DNA of 64,000 bases from Bradyrhizobium cenepequi (GTDB lineage Bacteria > Pseudomonadota > Alphaproteobacteria > Rhizobiales > Xanthobacteraceae), in the NCBI RefSeq assembly GCF_020329485.1, contig NZ_JAGKJI010000005.1, positions 62,001 through 126,000 on the forward strand, read 5' to 3'. Of this stretch, positions 25,039-33,510 are shown in pieces. The position numbers and the translations under genes are program-made. Below the pieces are notes generated by a model. It saw nothing but the letters and a program-made list of their open reading frames with translations. It searched no databases and was not told where the DNA came from. Position 1 is the stretch's first letter, and the number at the start of each line of letters is the position of its first letter.

Positions 25039-26088
25039 ATGTCCGTTTATGTAGTAGCCGATACGCAAGACAGGCTTTCGTCGTTGCGCGCCATGCTGGA
25101 GCCGAAGCATCCCGTCTCGGGGGACCTGCTTGGCGCGGCCAGCATTCGCGGCAATGACGTCACGGCCATTGTCGTCAGCGCCGACCTGCGCGACGTCGAC
25201 AACATCGCGGCGCTCAAAGCCATATCGAGCACGTTCTCGCGCATCCCCAAGCGCATCTTTGTCATCAACGAGCGGACCCGGTTGGCAATCGTTCAGGCCT
25301 ACGCACTCGGCGCGACGCATGCGTTGCTCAGTCCGGTCAAGCCGGCGCAACTGCTGGCAAAGCTTGCACCCGGCGAGACACCGTCGATCGTTCCGGTCGG
25401 ACCCGCATCGAGCAGCCGGGAAGCTGCGTCGGTCGGAGCGGCCAGTTTCGCCTCGATGTTCTCGGCGGTCACCTGCGGCTGGGCCGTCAACGTCGCGGAA
25501 GCCAAGGACGCCGGCAACGTCATCGCGGAGACCGTCGCCGAGCATGGGCTGTCCGACTGGCTCGCGACGGTTCGCCGCCACCACGAGGGGACCTACCAGC
25601 ACTGCCTGCTGGTGACCGGCATCGCCGTCGATTTCGGCCTGAGTCTCGGCATGGCGAAGGCCGATATCGAACGGCTCTATGCGGCGGCGATGTTTCACGA
25701 CCTCGGCAAGGCAAGGATTCCGCTCGCTGTCCTCGATAAACCTGGCAGGCTGGACTCCGAGGAACGTGCGCTGATCGAGACCCATCCTGCCGCAGGCCAC
25801 GCCGTGCTCAAGGCAACGCCTGGCGTCTCGGCCGAAATCCTCGATGCGGTACGGCACCATCACGAATTCCTTGATGGCAGCGGCTATCCGGACGGGCTTT
25901 GCGGCGAGAGCATCTCCGATGTCGTCCGCATCCTGACCATCTCCGACATCTTCTCGGCGCTGATCGAACAGCGGACCTACAAACAGGCCATGTCGCGGGC
26001 AACCGCCTACGAAATCCTGCAGGGCATGAAGGGCAAGCTCGAGCGGCCGCTGGTCGAGGCGTTCAGGGATGTCGCCCTGAACCGCTGA
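25039..26088 (+). CDS. Receiver-like/HD-GYP phosphodiesterase
   Basis: HD-GYP domains hydrolyse cyclic-di-GMP. The 349-residue product has an N-terminal receiver-like domain (about 1-110, with VSADLRD at the phosphoacceptor position, probably degenerate) and an HD-GYP domain from about 170. Key residues are visible: HHEGTYQHC (181-189), HDLGK (220-224), HPAAGH (249-254), HHHEFLDGSGYPDG (273-286) and SDIFSAL. Six metal-ligand positions appear intact, so it should be active. It is last in the DUF2336-PilZ-small protein operon, placing a c-di-GMP sensor and degrader in one unit. Confidence 0.9.
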   Translation: MSVYVVADTQDRLSSLRAMLEPKHPVSGDLLGAASIRGNDVTAIVVSADLRDVDNIAALKAISSTFSRIPKRIFVINERTRLAIVQAYALGATHALLSPVKPAQLLAKLAPGETPSIVPVGPASSSREAASVGAASFASMFSAVTCGWAVNVAEAKDAGNVIAETVAEHGLSDWLATVRRHHEGTYQHCLLVTGIAVDFGLSLGMAKADIERLYAAAMFHDLGKARIPLAVLDKPGRLDSEERALIETHPAAGHAVLKATPGVSAEILDAVRHHHEFLDGSGYPDGLCGESISDVVRILTISDIFSALIEQRTYKQAMSRATAYEILQGMKGKLERPLVEAFRDVALNR

Positions 26089-26118
26089 TCCACCCTCGCC
26101 GTCATCAACCGAGCGACG

Positions 26119-27741
26119 CTAGCTCCGTAGCCCCGGCGCTTCCTGCCCGGTGCGAGCGACATAGTCGGTATAGCCGCCGCCATATTGGTGGATACCGTCC
26201 GGAGTCAGTTCCAGAACGCGGTTGGAGAGCGCGGCGAGAAAATGCCGGTCATGCGAGACGAACAGCATCGTGCCCTCAAATTCCGACAGCGCGTTGATCA
26301 GCATCTCCTTGGTCGCGAGATCAAGGTGGTTGGTCGGCTCGTCCAGCACCAGGAAGTTCGGGGGGTCGTAGAGCATCTTCGCCATCACCAGCCGCGCCTT
26401 CTCGCCGCCCGACAGTACCCGGCACTTCTTCTCGACATCGTCGCCGGAGAATCCGAAGCAGCCTGCGAGCGCGCGCAGCGAGCCCTGCCCGGCTTGCGGG
26501 AACGCATCTTCGAGCGACTGGAACACCGTGCGCTCGCCGTCAAGCAGGTCCATCGCATGCTGAGCGAAATAGCCCATCTTGACGCTGCCGCCGAGCACGA
26601 CCGAGCCGTTGTCCGGTTCGGTCGAGCCTGCGACCAGTTTCAACAATGTCGACTTTCCGGCGCCATTGACGCCCATCACGCACCAGCGCTCGCGCCGGCG
26701 GATCATGAACTCCAGTCCTTGATAGATTCGCTTGCTGCCATAGGCCTTGTCGACCTTCTTCAGCGCGACGACGTCTTCGCCGGAGCGCGGCGCCGGCTGG
26801 AATTCGAAGGCCACGGTTTGACGGCGTCTCGGCGGCTCGACCCGCTCGATCTTGTCGAGTTTCTTGACGCGACTTTGCACTTGCGCGGCGTGGGAGGCGC
26901 GCGCCTTGAAGCGCTCGATGAACTTGATCTCCTTCGCCAGCATCGCCTGCTGGCGCTCGAACTGCGCCTGCTGCTGCTTGTCAGCCATTGCGCGCTGCTG
27001 CTCGTAGAACTCGTAATCGCCGGAGTAAGTGGTGAGCGCGCCGCCGTCGATCTCGATCACCTTGCCGATCACGCGGTTGATAAACGCGCGGTCGTGCGAC
27101 GTCATCAAGAGCGCGCCCTCGTACCCCTTCAGGAACTGCTCGAGCCAGATCAGGCTTTCGAGATCGAGATGGTTGCTCGGCTCGTCCAGCAGCATCACAT
27201 CCGGACGCATCAGGAGGATGCGCGCCAGCGCAACCCGCATCTTCCAGCCGCCAGAGAGCGCGCCGACGTCGCCGTCCATCATCTCCTGGCTGAAACCAAG
27301 GCCAGCCAGCGCCTCGCGCGCCCGCCCCTCGAGCGCGTAGCCGTCAAGTTCCTCGAAACGGCCCTGCACCTCGCCATAGCGCGCGATGATGTCGTCCATC
27401 TCGTCGGCGCGATCGGGATCGGCCATCGCCGCTTCGAGTTCTTTCAATTCGGCCGCGACGATGCTGACAGGACCCGCGCCATCCATCACCTCGGCGACCG
27501 CGCTGCGGCCGGACATCTCGCCGACATCCTGGCTGAAATAACCGATCGTGATGCCGCGATCGACCGCCACCTGCCCTTCGTCGGGCTGGTCCTGACCTGC
27601 GATCATGCGGAACAGCGTCGACTTGCCGGCGCCGTTCGGCCCGACGAGGCCGATCTTCTCACCCCGGTTGAGCGCTGCGGAAGCTTCGATGAAGAGGATT
27701 TGGTGGCCGGCCTGCTTGCTGACGTTATCGAGACGGATCAT
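26119..27741 (-). CDS. ABC-F family ATPase
   Basis: ABC-F proteins are soluble twin-ATPase factors that act on ribosomes. The 540-residue product has Walker A GPNGAGKS at 34-41, signature LSGGWKMRVALAR, Walker B MLLDEPSNHLD, the linker between domains, a second Walker A GVNGAGKS, signature LSGGEKARLVMAK and LVLDEPTNHLD. It resembles the YheS/Uup group and lacks any membrane domain. The start at 27741 (MIRLDNVSKQ) fits the family. An upstream open extension to 27918 only reads through the repeat at 27861-27926. A perfect 10-base-pair hairpin lies 51 bases upstream. Confidence 0.92.
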   Translation of the reverse strand: MIRLDNVSKQAGHQILFIEASAALNRGEKIGLVGPNGAGKSTLFRMIAGQDQPDEGQVAVDRGITIGYFSQDVGEMSGRSAVAEVMDGAGPVSIVAAELKELEAAMADPDRADEMDDIIARYGEVQGRFEELDGYALEGRAREALAGLGFSQEMMDGDVGALSGGWKMRVALARILLMRPDVMLLDEPSNHLDLESLIWLEQFLKGYEGALLMTSHDRAFINRVIGKVIEIDGGALTTYSGDYEFYEQQRAMADKQQQAQFERQQAMLAKEIKFIERFKARASHAAQVQSRVKKLDKIERVEPPRRRQTVAFEFQPAPRSGEDVVALKKVDKAYGSKRIYQGLEFMIRRRERWCVMGVNGAGKSTLLKLVAGSTEPDNGSVVLGGSVKMGYFAQHAMDLLDGERTVFQSLEDAFPQAGQGSLRALAGCFGFSGDDVEKKCRVLSGGEKARLVMAKMLYDPPNFLVLDEPTNHLDLATKEMLINALSEFEGTMLFVSHDRHFLAALSNRVLELTPDGIHQYGGGYTDYVARTGQEAPGLRS

Positions 27742-27791
27742 TGCGCTATCTGGTGGGACTTCTGTGCGGGCGCTCTTAGTCGATTTCGCCC

Positions 27792-27816
27792 GCCGGCGCA
27801 AAGATGTTGCGCCGGC
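27792..27816. promoter_or_regulatory. Perfect hairpin in the leader of the ABC-F gene
   Basis: GCCGGCGCAA (27792-27801) pairs perfectly with TTGCGCCGGC (27807-27816) over a five-base loop. It lies between the 49-residue gene and the ABC-F start. No U tract follows on the minus strand (GGGCGAAATCG), so it is not a standard terminator; a leader hairpin or rho-type end is possible. Confidence 0.5.
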
Positions 27817-27860
27817 TTCATCGATTTCGGCGCGGATTCCCCTCGGACAGCGTCGCTCGG

Positions 27861-27926
27861 CTAGAGCATGATCCGGAAAAGTGGAGACCGGTTTTCCGAA
27901 AAGATCATGCTCAAACAAAGAGCTAG
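27861..27926. repeat. GATCCGGAAAAGTGG-family repeat, short copy sharing a stop codon
   Basis: CTAGAGCATGATCCGGAAAAG is mirrored by CCGAAAAGATCATGCTC, closing with GAGCTAG. The final CTA is the reverse complement of the TAG stop codon of the minus-strand gene 27923-28072. Read as protein from the minus strand it gives the sequence EHDLFGKPVSTFPDHAL, also produced at 40764-40819. Confidence 0.85.
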
Positions 27927-28072
27927 TGGCGCTTGAAATACTGCACGTCGCGCTCGTGCTTCTCGGCCGCGGCGCGACTCTTGAAGGTGCCGAGATTCCG
28001 GCGTTTGCCGGTCTTCGGATTGACCTTTCGCGAATAGAGGCGGTATTCGCCGGATCGCAACTTGCGGATCAT
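27923..28072 (-). CDS. Small basic protein, 49 residues
   Basis: The ATG at 28072 is preceded by AAAGGAG with eight bases between. The product is MIRKLRSGEYRLYSRK, VNPKTGKRRNLGTFKS and RAAAEKHERDVQYFKRH. The first part resembles the short three-stranded sheet of integrase Arm or AP2-like DNA-binding domains (a strand, a K-x-G turn, R-x-L-G-T-F, then a helix), so nucleic-acid binding is a reasonable guess. From memory it is widely conserved in Bradyrhizobium as a hypothetical protein. Its stop codon lies inside the adjoining repeat. Confidence 0.75.
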   Translation of the reverse strand: MIRKLRSGEYRLYSRKVNPKTGKRRNLGTFKSRAAAEKHERDVQYFKRH

Positions 28073-28121
28073 GATCGGGTCTCCTTTGCCCGATCAACCG
28101 CGCCGCGCCACCTCGGTTCCG

Positions 28122-28598
28122 TCACGGCTTGCGCGGTGGCGAAAACAGCTGATTGGCAAATGGCTGCTGACCGGTGGGAACACGGATGGCGATGAAGCTT
28201 CGGTTCATCGATGTGTGACAGGAATTGCAGCCTTCCGTCAGATAGCCATAGGCCTTCGCAAATTTGCGGCCATCCCTCGCTGCGATCGCGTCGGACACCG
28301 ACTGCAACGGATCCTTCAGCGTCGTGACGTTGCTGACCGGGATACCGGAATACTGCATGGCGGCTTCGGCGAGACTGGACTCGAGCTGGCCCAGTTCGTA
28401 GGTCGCAAGCTCCCAATTCTGGGCCTTGGCAGCCAACCATAATTTCTGGTGTTGTGATAGCGCTGCGCTCATGATGTCGCCAAGCCGCGGAACATATTGG
28501 TCGCTCGAGGAAGGCCGTTTCAGATCCGACTGCGCCATCGCCAATGGTATCGATGCAGCCAGGAGGAGCACCGCCATCACCACACCGCGCCATTTCAT
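28122..28598 (-). CDS. Secreted CxxCH haem-type protein
   Basis: The 158-residue product has a signal peptide (VVMAVLLLAASIPLAMAQS), a helical body (MSAALSQHQKLWLAAKAQNW, ELGQLESSLAEAAMQYS) and one haem-attachment motif, CNSCH, in EGCNSCHTSMNRSFIAIR near the C-terminus. The arrangement of a helical bundle with a late CxxCH resembles cytochrome c' / c-556 proteins, but the motif lies earlier from the end and the identity is not certain. Probably periplasmic. AAGGAG precedes the start. Confidence 0.75.
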   Translation of the reverse strand: MKWRGVVMAVLLLAASIPLAMAQSDLKRPSSSDQYVPRLGDIMSAALSQHQKLWLAAKAQNWELATYELGQLESSLAEAAMQYSGIPVSNVTTLKDPLQSVSDAIAARDGRKFAKAYGYLTEGCNSCHTSMNRSFIAIRVPTGQQPFANQLFSPPRKP

Positions 28599-28727
28599 TG
28601 CAGACTCCTTATTCTTTCTTCCGCGGCAGCGACCGCAGATTGATTGTTTTGCGGCAGCCTACCGAGGCCGCGTTCAGGAGATTTTGCGCTTGATCAAGGC
28701 CGCTACGGAATTGAGCCAGCCACGTTG

Positions 28728-29552
28728 CTAGAAGCAGAGATTCGTCACGACGTTGCCGCGCTTGTCCTTGATCGTCATCGGACATCGCGCCCGCTCCAGC
28801 GTCTTCTTGGCGTCCTCGTCACCGAGCGCGGCAGCGCGCTCGTAATAGGCTTTCGCAGCGTCTGAGTCCTTCGGACCACCGCGGCCGGATTGCGCGAAGG
28901 CGCCCATCCGCTCCAGCGCGCCGGGATGATTCTGCGCCGCAGCCTTCTCGAACAACGCGCGCGCCGCAACGTCGTCCTTTTCACCGCCAGAGCCTTCGGA
29001 GAGCATGAGGCCGAGCTGATATTGCGCTTCGGGGTTGGTCTCGGCGGCCTTCGCGAGCAATTCGCGGGCGCGCACCGGGTCGGCCGCCGAGGAGCCGCCG
29101 AGCGCAGCCAGATTGGTGACGCCGCGCGGATTGCCGGCCTGCGCCGCGCGCTCAAAGAGTTTGCGTGCCTGCGCCTCATCTTTCGCGACGCCCGCGCCGG
29201 TCCCGTAGAGCACGCCGAGTTCGACCATCGCCGCGGTCGAGCCCTTGTCTGCCGCTTTACGCCAGGCCGAGACGGCTTCCGCCGTTTGCCGATTGGCCGC
29301 ATAGGCGCGCCCGAGCTGATACATCGCGCGGCGCGAGGATTTCGCGGCAATCGCGCAGTATCTGATCGCGGTCGCAATGTCCGCCGACGTTATCTCGGGC
29401 ACGCCCTTCGCATCGGCAGGCTTGTCGGGGTCGGAGGAATCGGCCGCGAGACGGTCGCACAGCACCAGATCGGCAGATTGTGCATGGGTATGGCTGGGCG
29501 CCACGACAACCATGAGCGCGGCAACCAGGCAGTAGGAAAGTCGTTTCTTCAT
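28728..29552 (-). CDS. Secreted Sel1-repeat (TPR-like) protein
   Basis: The 274-residue product starts with a signal peptide (SYCLVAALMVVVAPSHTHAQ) and carries about five Sel1-like repeats of 36 residues, each with the A-x-x-x-L-G-x-x-Y/L and A-x-x-x-F/W-x-x-A-A pattern: AMYQLGRAYAANRQTAEAV, AMVELGVLYGTGAGVAKD, AQYQLGLMLSEGSGGEKD, ALERMGAFAQSGRGGPKD. It ends with a short cysteine-containing tail (RCPMTIKDK, TNLCF). Sel1 repeats form solenoid scaffolds for protein contacts, here in the periplasm. No partner gene is evident. Confidence 0.85.
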   Translation of the reverse strand: MKKRLSYCLVAALMVVVAPSHTHAQSADLVLCDRLAADSSDPDKPADAKGVPEITSADIATAIRYCAIAAKSSRRAMYQLGRAYAANRQTAEAVSAWRKAADKGSTAAMVELGVLYGTGAGVAKDEAQARKLFERAAQAGNPRGVTNLAALGGSSAADPVRARELLAKAAETNPEAQYQLGLMLSEGSGGEKDDVAARALFEKAAAQNHPGALERMGAFAQSGRGGPKDSDAAKAYYERAAALGDEDAKKTLERARCPMTIKDKRGNVVTNLCF

Positions 29553-29639
29553 GGCGCTACGTTGCTTCGACGGCCCGGCAAATTCAAGGCTGCCGAAAGA
29601 CGGCGGGGCCGCCGGTCGACAGCCTTACCAGTGACAGCC

Positions 29640-30686
29640 CTAAGCGGCCCGGCCGAACAGCATGCGTGACGCAATCGCCGGTGTCTCGAATGTTCCGGAC
29701 TTGGGCAGGCTCTTCAGCATCGCATCAAATCGAGCGGCGATCTTTGCGGCGCCGGCTGCCGTTGGATGCAACTCGTCGTACCACTCGTTCTTGCCGACCA
29801 CCCCGCGCAGGTCGACATAACGATAGTTCGAATAGGTCGCCGCGAAGCCCGCAAGCCCCTTGTTGAAGGCATCGGTCATGATACGCATGATCGCCCGGCA
29901 GAGGTCGGCCTGAAAGGTCGGGTCGAGTCCCACGAACGCCATGCCGTTTCCGATCCAAGGGCCGCTGCTGCGCGGGATCGCGTAGTCGTAGCCATGGCCG
30001 ACCATGATCACATCAGGCGCACGCAGATGGATGCGCTGGATCAGAGACTCATAGTCCTGCAGGACCAGCTTGAGATTTGAGTAGAATTCCGGCTTTACGT
30101 AGTAGGCGGCATGCGAAGGCTCGGCGTGATCGGGATCGAACAGATTGAGGAAGCGCGTAACGCCGCCTTCCCCTCCAAGCATGTCGTTTCCTCCGCCGGA
30201 AAATAGAAACGTGTCCGCCTGCCCGGAGATCAGTGCGGGCCAGAACTGGCCTGCCTGGATCATTTCGGTGAGTGTGTCTCCCCAATGCGCCAGATTGCGG
30301 ATGGGATAGGCGTGACTTTGCTCGAGCACGTCGACCAGCGTGGGAGGCATAACCAGCGGCGGGAGCCGAGACCATGAATCGCCCTCGGCGACAACCGGGA
30401 CCTTACGGCTAAAACCCTTGGGCGGCGTCGTCGGGGCAAGCCGCTCATCTCGGCCAATCGACGCGTCATGCGCGAGCGCGTCGGCCAGCTTGGCGGATTT
30501 CTCGATTCCCTGAAGATCAACAGCCGTGCGGTTCAAACCGACCGTGAAATCGAACGGCCGCCGCGGATTGGGCTGGACAACAAAGAAATTCGAAATATCG
30601 GCATCGCTGATGCTGCGGTTCTGAATTTTTTCGACGACAGCGTGGAATGGCGTTTTGCCGCCGGCTGACTTCGGCTTCTTGGCCAT
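29640..30686 (-). CDS. SGNH/GDSL-type hydrolase
   Basis: This 348-residue SGNH-fold hydrolase (esterase/lipase group) shows the catalytic blocks: EGDSWSRLP at 101-109 with the Ser, the FSGGGNDMLGG block and DELHPTAAG near the C-terminus with Asp and His. The start at 30686 (MAKKPKSAGG) is chosen because GGAGGG lies six bases upstream; a start 18 codons earlier would create a signal-like N-terminus (LGCVMLMAFIGGNAMA) and cannot be excluded. Substrate unknown. A second, unrelated-looking SGNH protein lies at 35717-36430. Confidence 0.8.
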   Translation of the reverse strand: MAKKPKSAGGKTPFHAVVEKIQNRSISDADISNFFVVQPNPRRPFDFTVGLNRTAVDLQGIEKSAKLADALAHDASIGRDERLAPTTPPKGFSRKVPVVAEGDSWSRLPPLVMPPTLVDVLEQSHAYPIRNLAHWGDTLTEMIQAGQFWPALISGQADTFLFSGGGNDMLGGEGGVTRFLNLFDPDHAEPSHAAYYVKPEFYSNLKLVLQDYESLIQRIHLRAPDVIMVGHGYDYAIPRSSGPWIGNGMAFVGLDPTFQADLCRAIMRIMTDAFNKGLAGFAATYSNYRYVDLRGVVGKNEWYDELHPTAAGAAKIAARFDAMLKSLPKSGTFETPAIASRMLFGRAA

Positions 30687-30776
30687 GGCATTCCCTCCAA
30701 TGAAAGCCATGAGCATTACACAACCTAAAGTTCTCATCAACTTGATGGTGGGTCAACACGCGAGCGCAGTCCTGCG

Positions 30777-31463
30777 TCAGGGCTCAAGCCCCTCTTCCCT
30801 CAGCACCGGCGCGACCTCGGCGGACGCGAGATAGCGCAGTAGCCGGTCTGCCTGCTCGGTCCGCTCCGAACCCGTCATGCGGCCTGCGGAGAACACCGCC
30901 GGCGTCTGCAACTCACGCGGAATGGGTCCGATGACTTCGATGCCCGCAACCTGCTTCAACTCGCTGATCTGCTGCACGGCGAGATCGGCCTCATCAGTGA
31001 TGAGCCGTTCCGCAGTGAAGCCCGATGGAATAATGGTTGCGCGCGCGTTGACCTCGGCCGCGATGCCCAGGCGTTCAATCAGTTGCGCGAAGAAGATGCC
31101 GCTGGCGCCGATCCGCGAATAGGCCACCGAGCTCGCTCCCAGGAGTATCGCGCGCAATGCCGCCTCGTTACCGATGTCGGGATGGATGGCTCCGGCCTTC
31201 ACGGCGATGCCGACAAAGGAGCGTGCGAGATCGACGCAGCTCTCCGCAGCCACGCGTCGCTCCCGCACGAGTTCGGTGAGTCCTTCTTGCGTCAGGATTA
31301 GGATGTCGGCGCCCTCGCCGCGCCTGATCCGCTCGAGCAGCGCCAGCGTCGGCGCGAAATCGGCGTCGATCCGCACGCCGCTGGAGGCCTCATACTGACC
31401 CGCAAGCCTGGCAACTGCGCCTTTCAGCGCCAACGTGGAGAGCAAGCGAATAATGTCGGGCAT
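30777..31463 (-). CDS. Substrate-binding domain protein (ModA-like fold) without signal peptide
   Basis: The 228-residue product matches type 2 periplasmic binding proteins of the molybdate/extracellular solute group (FAPTLALLERIRRGEGADIL, VAYSRIGASGIFFAQLIERL, ADLAVQQISELKQVAGIEV). Unusually it starts directly with the mature fold (MPDIIRLLSTLALKGAVARL) and has no Sec signal, so it is probably cytoplasmic. Its ATG lies six bases after the stop of the GrlR-like gene 31470-32177, so the two are one operon. No transporter genes are nearby. Confidence 0.75.
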   Translation of the reverse strand: MPDIIRLLSTLALKGAVARLAGQYEASSGVRIDADFAPTLALLERIRRGEGADILILTQEGLTELVRERRVAAESCVDLARSFVGIAVKAGAIHPDIGNEAALRAILLGASSVAYSRIGASGIFFAQLIERLGIAAEVNARATIIPSGFTAERLITDEADLAVQQISELKQVAGIEVIGPIPRELQTPAVFSAGRMTGSERTEQADRLLRYLASAEVAPVLREEGLEP

Positions 31464-31469
31464 CGCATC

Positions 31470-32177
31470 TTACAGGCGGCGCATCAGCTTCAGCACCGCC
31501 GTCAATCGCAGGCTGCGCTTGCCGGCGAGCGCGGTTGCTTCCAGCACCGCTCCCTCTTCATTGCAGGTGCCGGAAAAGCCGATGCCGACTTCATGGCCGC
31601 CGAAGATCGGATTCTCGCCCTTGGCCAGGGTGTGCTCCTGGTTGAGGATCTGGCCCTTCCAGCGGCCATTCTCCGAAAAATAAGTACCGAGATAATAGAA
31701 GCACGCGTCACCGCCGACGATACGGCCATCCTTGAGCAACATCACGCCGGTCAGGCCGCCTGAGACCCCATCGAGCAGGCGGAGATGGATGGAATAGAGG
31801 CCGTTGGCTATCCCGCCCTCGCCGACGCCGCCGGCGATCGGGATTTCCTGTTCCTCGATCGGCGTCAAGACGGCCTGAAACGGAACACCCGGCACCTCCC
31901 GCAACCCGCCCTCGAAGCGATAGGAGCCACCATCGGGCCGGCCCTGCGCTACCAGTGTTGCATCGTCGGTGCCGGCCATGGCGGGATAGTTGGGATCCGG
32001 ATTGTGGCGCACGGTCCTCACCACGACGGAGACCTCGTCGTCGCTTTCCTCATAGCTGCCGATGTGCGCGAAGGCCGAATTGCCGCCAAGCATCTTGCCG
32101 TCATGGGCATGCATCACGCTGCGGCCGACCGCATCGTTGAGCTGAAACCTGACCTTGTAAAAGCCTCCGAAACCCAC
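31470..32177 (-). CDS. Tandem GrlR-like domain protein (paralogue of 37248-37955)
   Basis: The 235-residue product contains two copies of a lipocalin-like GrlR-type domain, with the pattern of Y-x-V/I-x-F/L...GG-x-x-x-x-Y-x-G-x-Y: GGFYKVRFQL and MLGGNSAFAHIGSYEE in the first, GLYSIHLRLLDG and IVGGDACFYYLGTY in the second. GrlR is known as a negative regulator of type III secretion in enteropathogens; here no secretion genes are near and the role is unknown. GTG 32177 is chosen because it has GGGGA upstream and makes the protein exactly the length of the paralogue. It is coupled to the binding-protein gene downstream. Confidence 0.75.
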   Translation of the reverse strand: MGFGGFYKVRFQLNDAVGRSVMHAHDGKMLGGNSAFAHIGSYEESDDEVSVVVRTVRHNPDPNYPAMAGTDDATLVAQGRPDGGSYRFEGGLREVPGVPFQAVLTPIEEQEIPIAGGVGEGGIANGLYSIHLRLLDGVSGGLTGVMLLKDGRIVGGDACFYYLGTYFSENGRWKGQILNQEHTLAKGENPIFGGHEVGIGFSGTCNEEGAVLEATALAGKRSLRLTAVLKLMRRL

Positions 32178-32304
32178 TTCGGTCCCCGGCCTGCGCGCAT
32201 CCAAAGTCAAGTGTAGCGCGCTTTCGGCGAGGTCGATACCTGCTTACGCTGAACAAAGCGTGTTGGCACGCGGAAGCGCAAGCAGTCCAATGTCATTAAA
32301 ATGA

Positions 32305-32345
32305 GAAAGTCCGCCAAAGCCAGACGGCTTTGGCGGACCCGATTG
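32305..32345 (-). terminator. Intrinsic terminator of glnII
   Basis: GTCCGCCAAAGCC (32309-32321) and GGCTTTGGCGGAC (32326-32338) form a perfect 13-base-pair stem with a four-base loop. On the minus strand it is followed by TTTCTCATTTT. It lies 45 bases beyond the glnII stop. Confidence 0.92.
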
Positions 32346-32382
32346 CGGCCCCGGGGCGCCCTGGCCCGGGCCGGGAGCAGCG

Positions 32383-33417
32383 TCAGGCCGCGGCTTTCTT
32401 GCCGGTCGGGACCTGGGAGATGGTCTTCAGTATCTGCGAGGCGATCTGGTAGGGGTCGCCCTGGGAGTTCGGACGGCGGTCTTCCAGATAGCCCTTGTAG
32501 CCGCTGTTGACGAAGGAGTGCGGGACACGGATCGAAGCACCGCGGTCGGCAACGCCGTAAGAGAAGGTGTCGATCGAGGCCGTCTCGTGCTTGCCGGTCA
32601 GGCGCATGTGGTTGTCCGGACCGTAGACCGCGATGTGATCAGCGCGGTTGGCCTTGAAGGCTTCCATCAGCGCCTCGAAGTACTCCTTGCCACCGACTTC
32701 GCGCATATACTGGGTCGAGAAGTTGGCGTGCATGCCCGAGCCGTTCCAGTCGGTGTCGCCGAGCGGCTTGCAGTGGAATTCGATGTCGATGCCATAGCTT
32801 TCGGTCAGGCGCAGCATCAGGTAGCGGGCCATCCACATCTGGTCAGCGGCGGTCTTGGAGCCCTTGCCGAAGATCTGGAATTCCCACTGGCCCTTGGCCA
32901 CTTCGGCGTTGATGCCTTCGTGGTTGATACCGGCGGCGAGGCAGAGATCGAGATGCTCTTCCACGATCTTGCGGGCGACATCGCCGACGTTCTTGTAGCC
33001 GACGCCGGTGTAGTACGGGCCCTGGGGAGCGGGATAACCGCTCGAGGGGAAGCCCAGCGGACGGCCGTCGTTGTAGAAGAAATATTCCTGCTCGAAGCCG
33101 AACCAGGCGCCGGCGTCATCCAGGATGGTGGCGCGCTTGTTGGACGGATGCGGGGTGATACCATCGGGCATCATGACTTCGCACATCACGAGGGCACCAT
33201 TGGTGCGCGCCGCGTCCGGGTAGACGGCGACCGGCTTCAACACACAATCGGAGCTGTGGCCTTCGGCCTGCATGGTGGAGGAGCCATCGAAGCCCCAGAG
33301 CGGAAGCTGCTCGAGCGTCGGAAACGACGCGAATTCCTTGATCTGAGTCTTGCCGCGCAAATTCGGTGTCGGCGTATACCCGTCGAGCCAAATATACTCG
33401 AGCTTGTACTTGGTCAT
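32383..33417 (-). CDS. glnII: Glutamine synthetase II (eukaryote-type)
   Basis: GSII makes glutamine from glutamate, ammonia and ATP, and in rhizobia complements the GSI enzyme during nitrogen limitation. The 344-residue product matches in length and motifs: LWGFDGSSTMQAEG near the N-terminus, WFGFEQEYFF in the metal site, INAEVAKGQWEFQIFG, NGSGMHANFS and VADRGASIRVP. The start is ATG 33417 with AGAGAGGC upstream. A sigma-54 promoter is present at 33511-33527. GSII is not adenylylated like GSI, so control is mainly transcriptional via NtrC in related species. It is monocistronic with a strong terminator. Confidence 0.96.
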   Translation of the reverse strand: MTKYKLEYIWLDGYTPTPNLRGKTQIKEFASFPTLEQLPLWGFDGSSTMQAEGHSSDCVLKPVAVYPDAARTNGALVMCEVMMPDGITPHPSNKRATILDDAGAWFGFEQEYFFYNDGRPLGFPSSGYPAPQGPYYTGVGYKNVGDVARKIVEEHLDLCLAAGINHEGINAEVAKGQWEFQIFGKGSKTAADQMWMARYLMLRLTESYGIDIEFHCKPLGDTDWNGSGMHANFSTQYMREVGGKEYFEALMEAFKANRADHIAVYGPDNHMRLTGKHETASIDTFSYGVADRGASIRVPHSFVNSGYKGYLEDRRPNSQGDPYQIASQILKTISQVPTGKKAAA

Positions 33418-33510
33418 TGAGCCTCTCTGTTGATGATGCAAAACGCGAAGGGCCGAAAGCCAGTCGGTTTTGCCCCACGCGTACCCGGCCACCATCGGCC
33501 GAGAATTTAC

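Noticed and set aside
27742..27918. N-terminal extension of the ABC-F protein
   Set aside because: The extra residues are translated from the palindromic repeat and linker, and the family starts at MIRLDNVSKQ.
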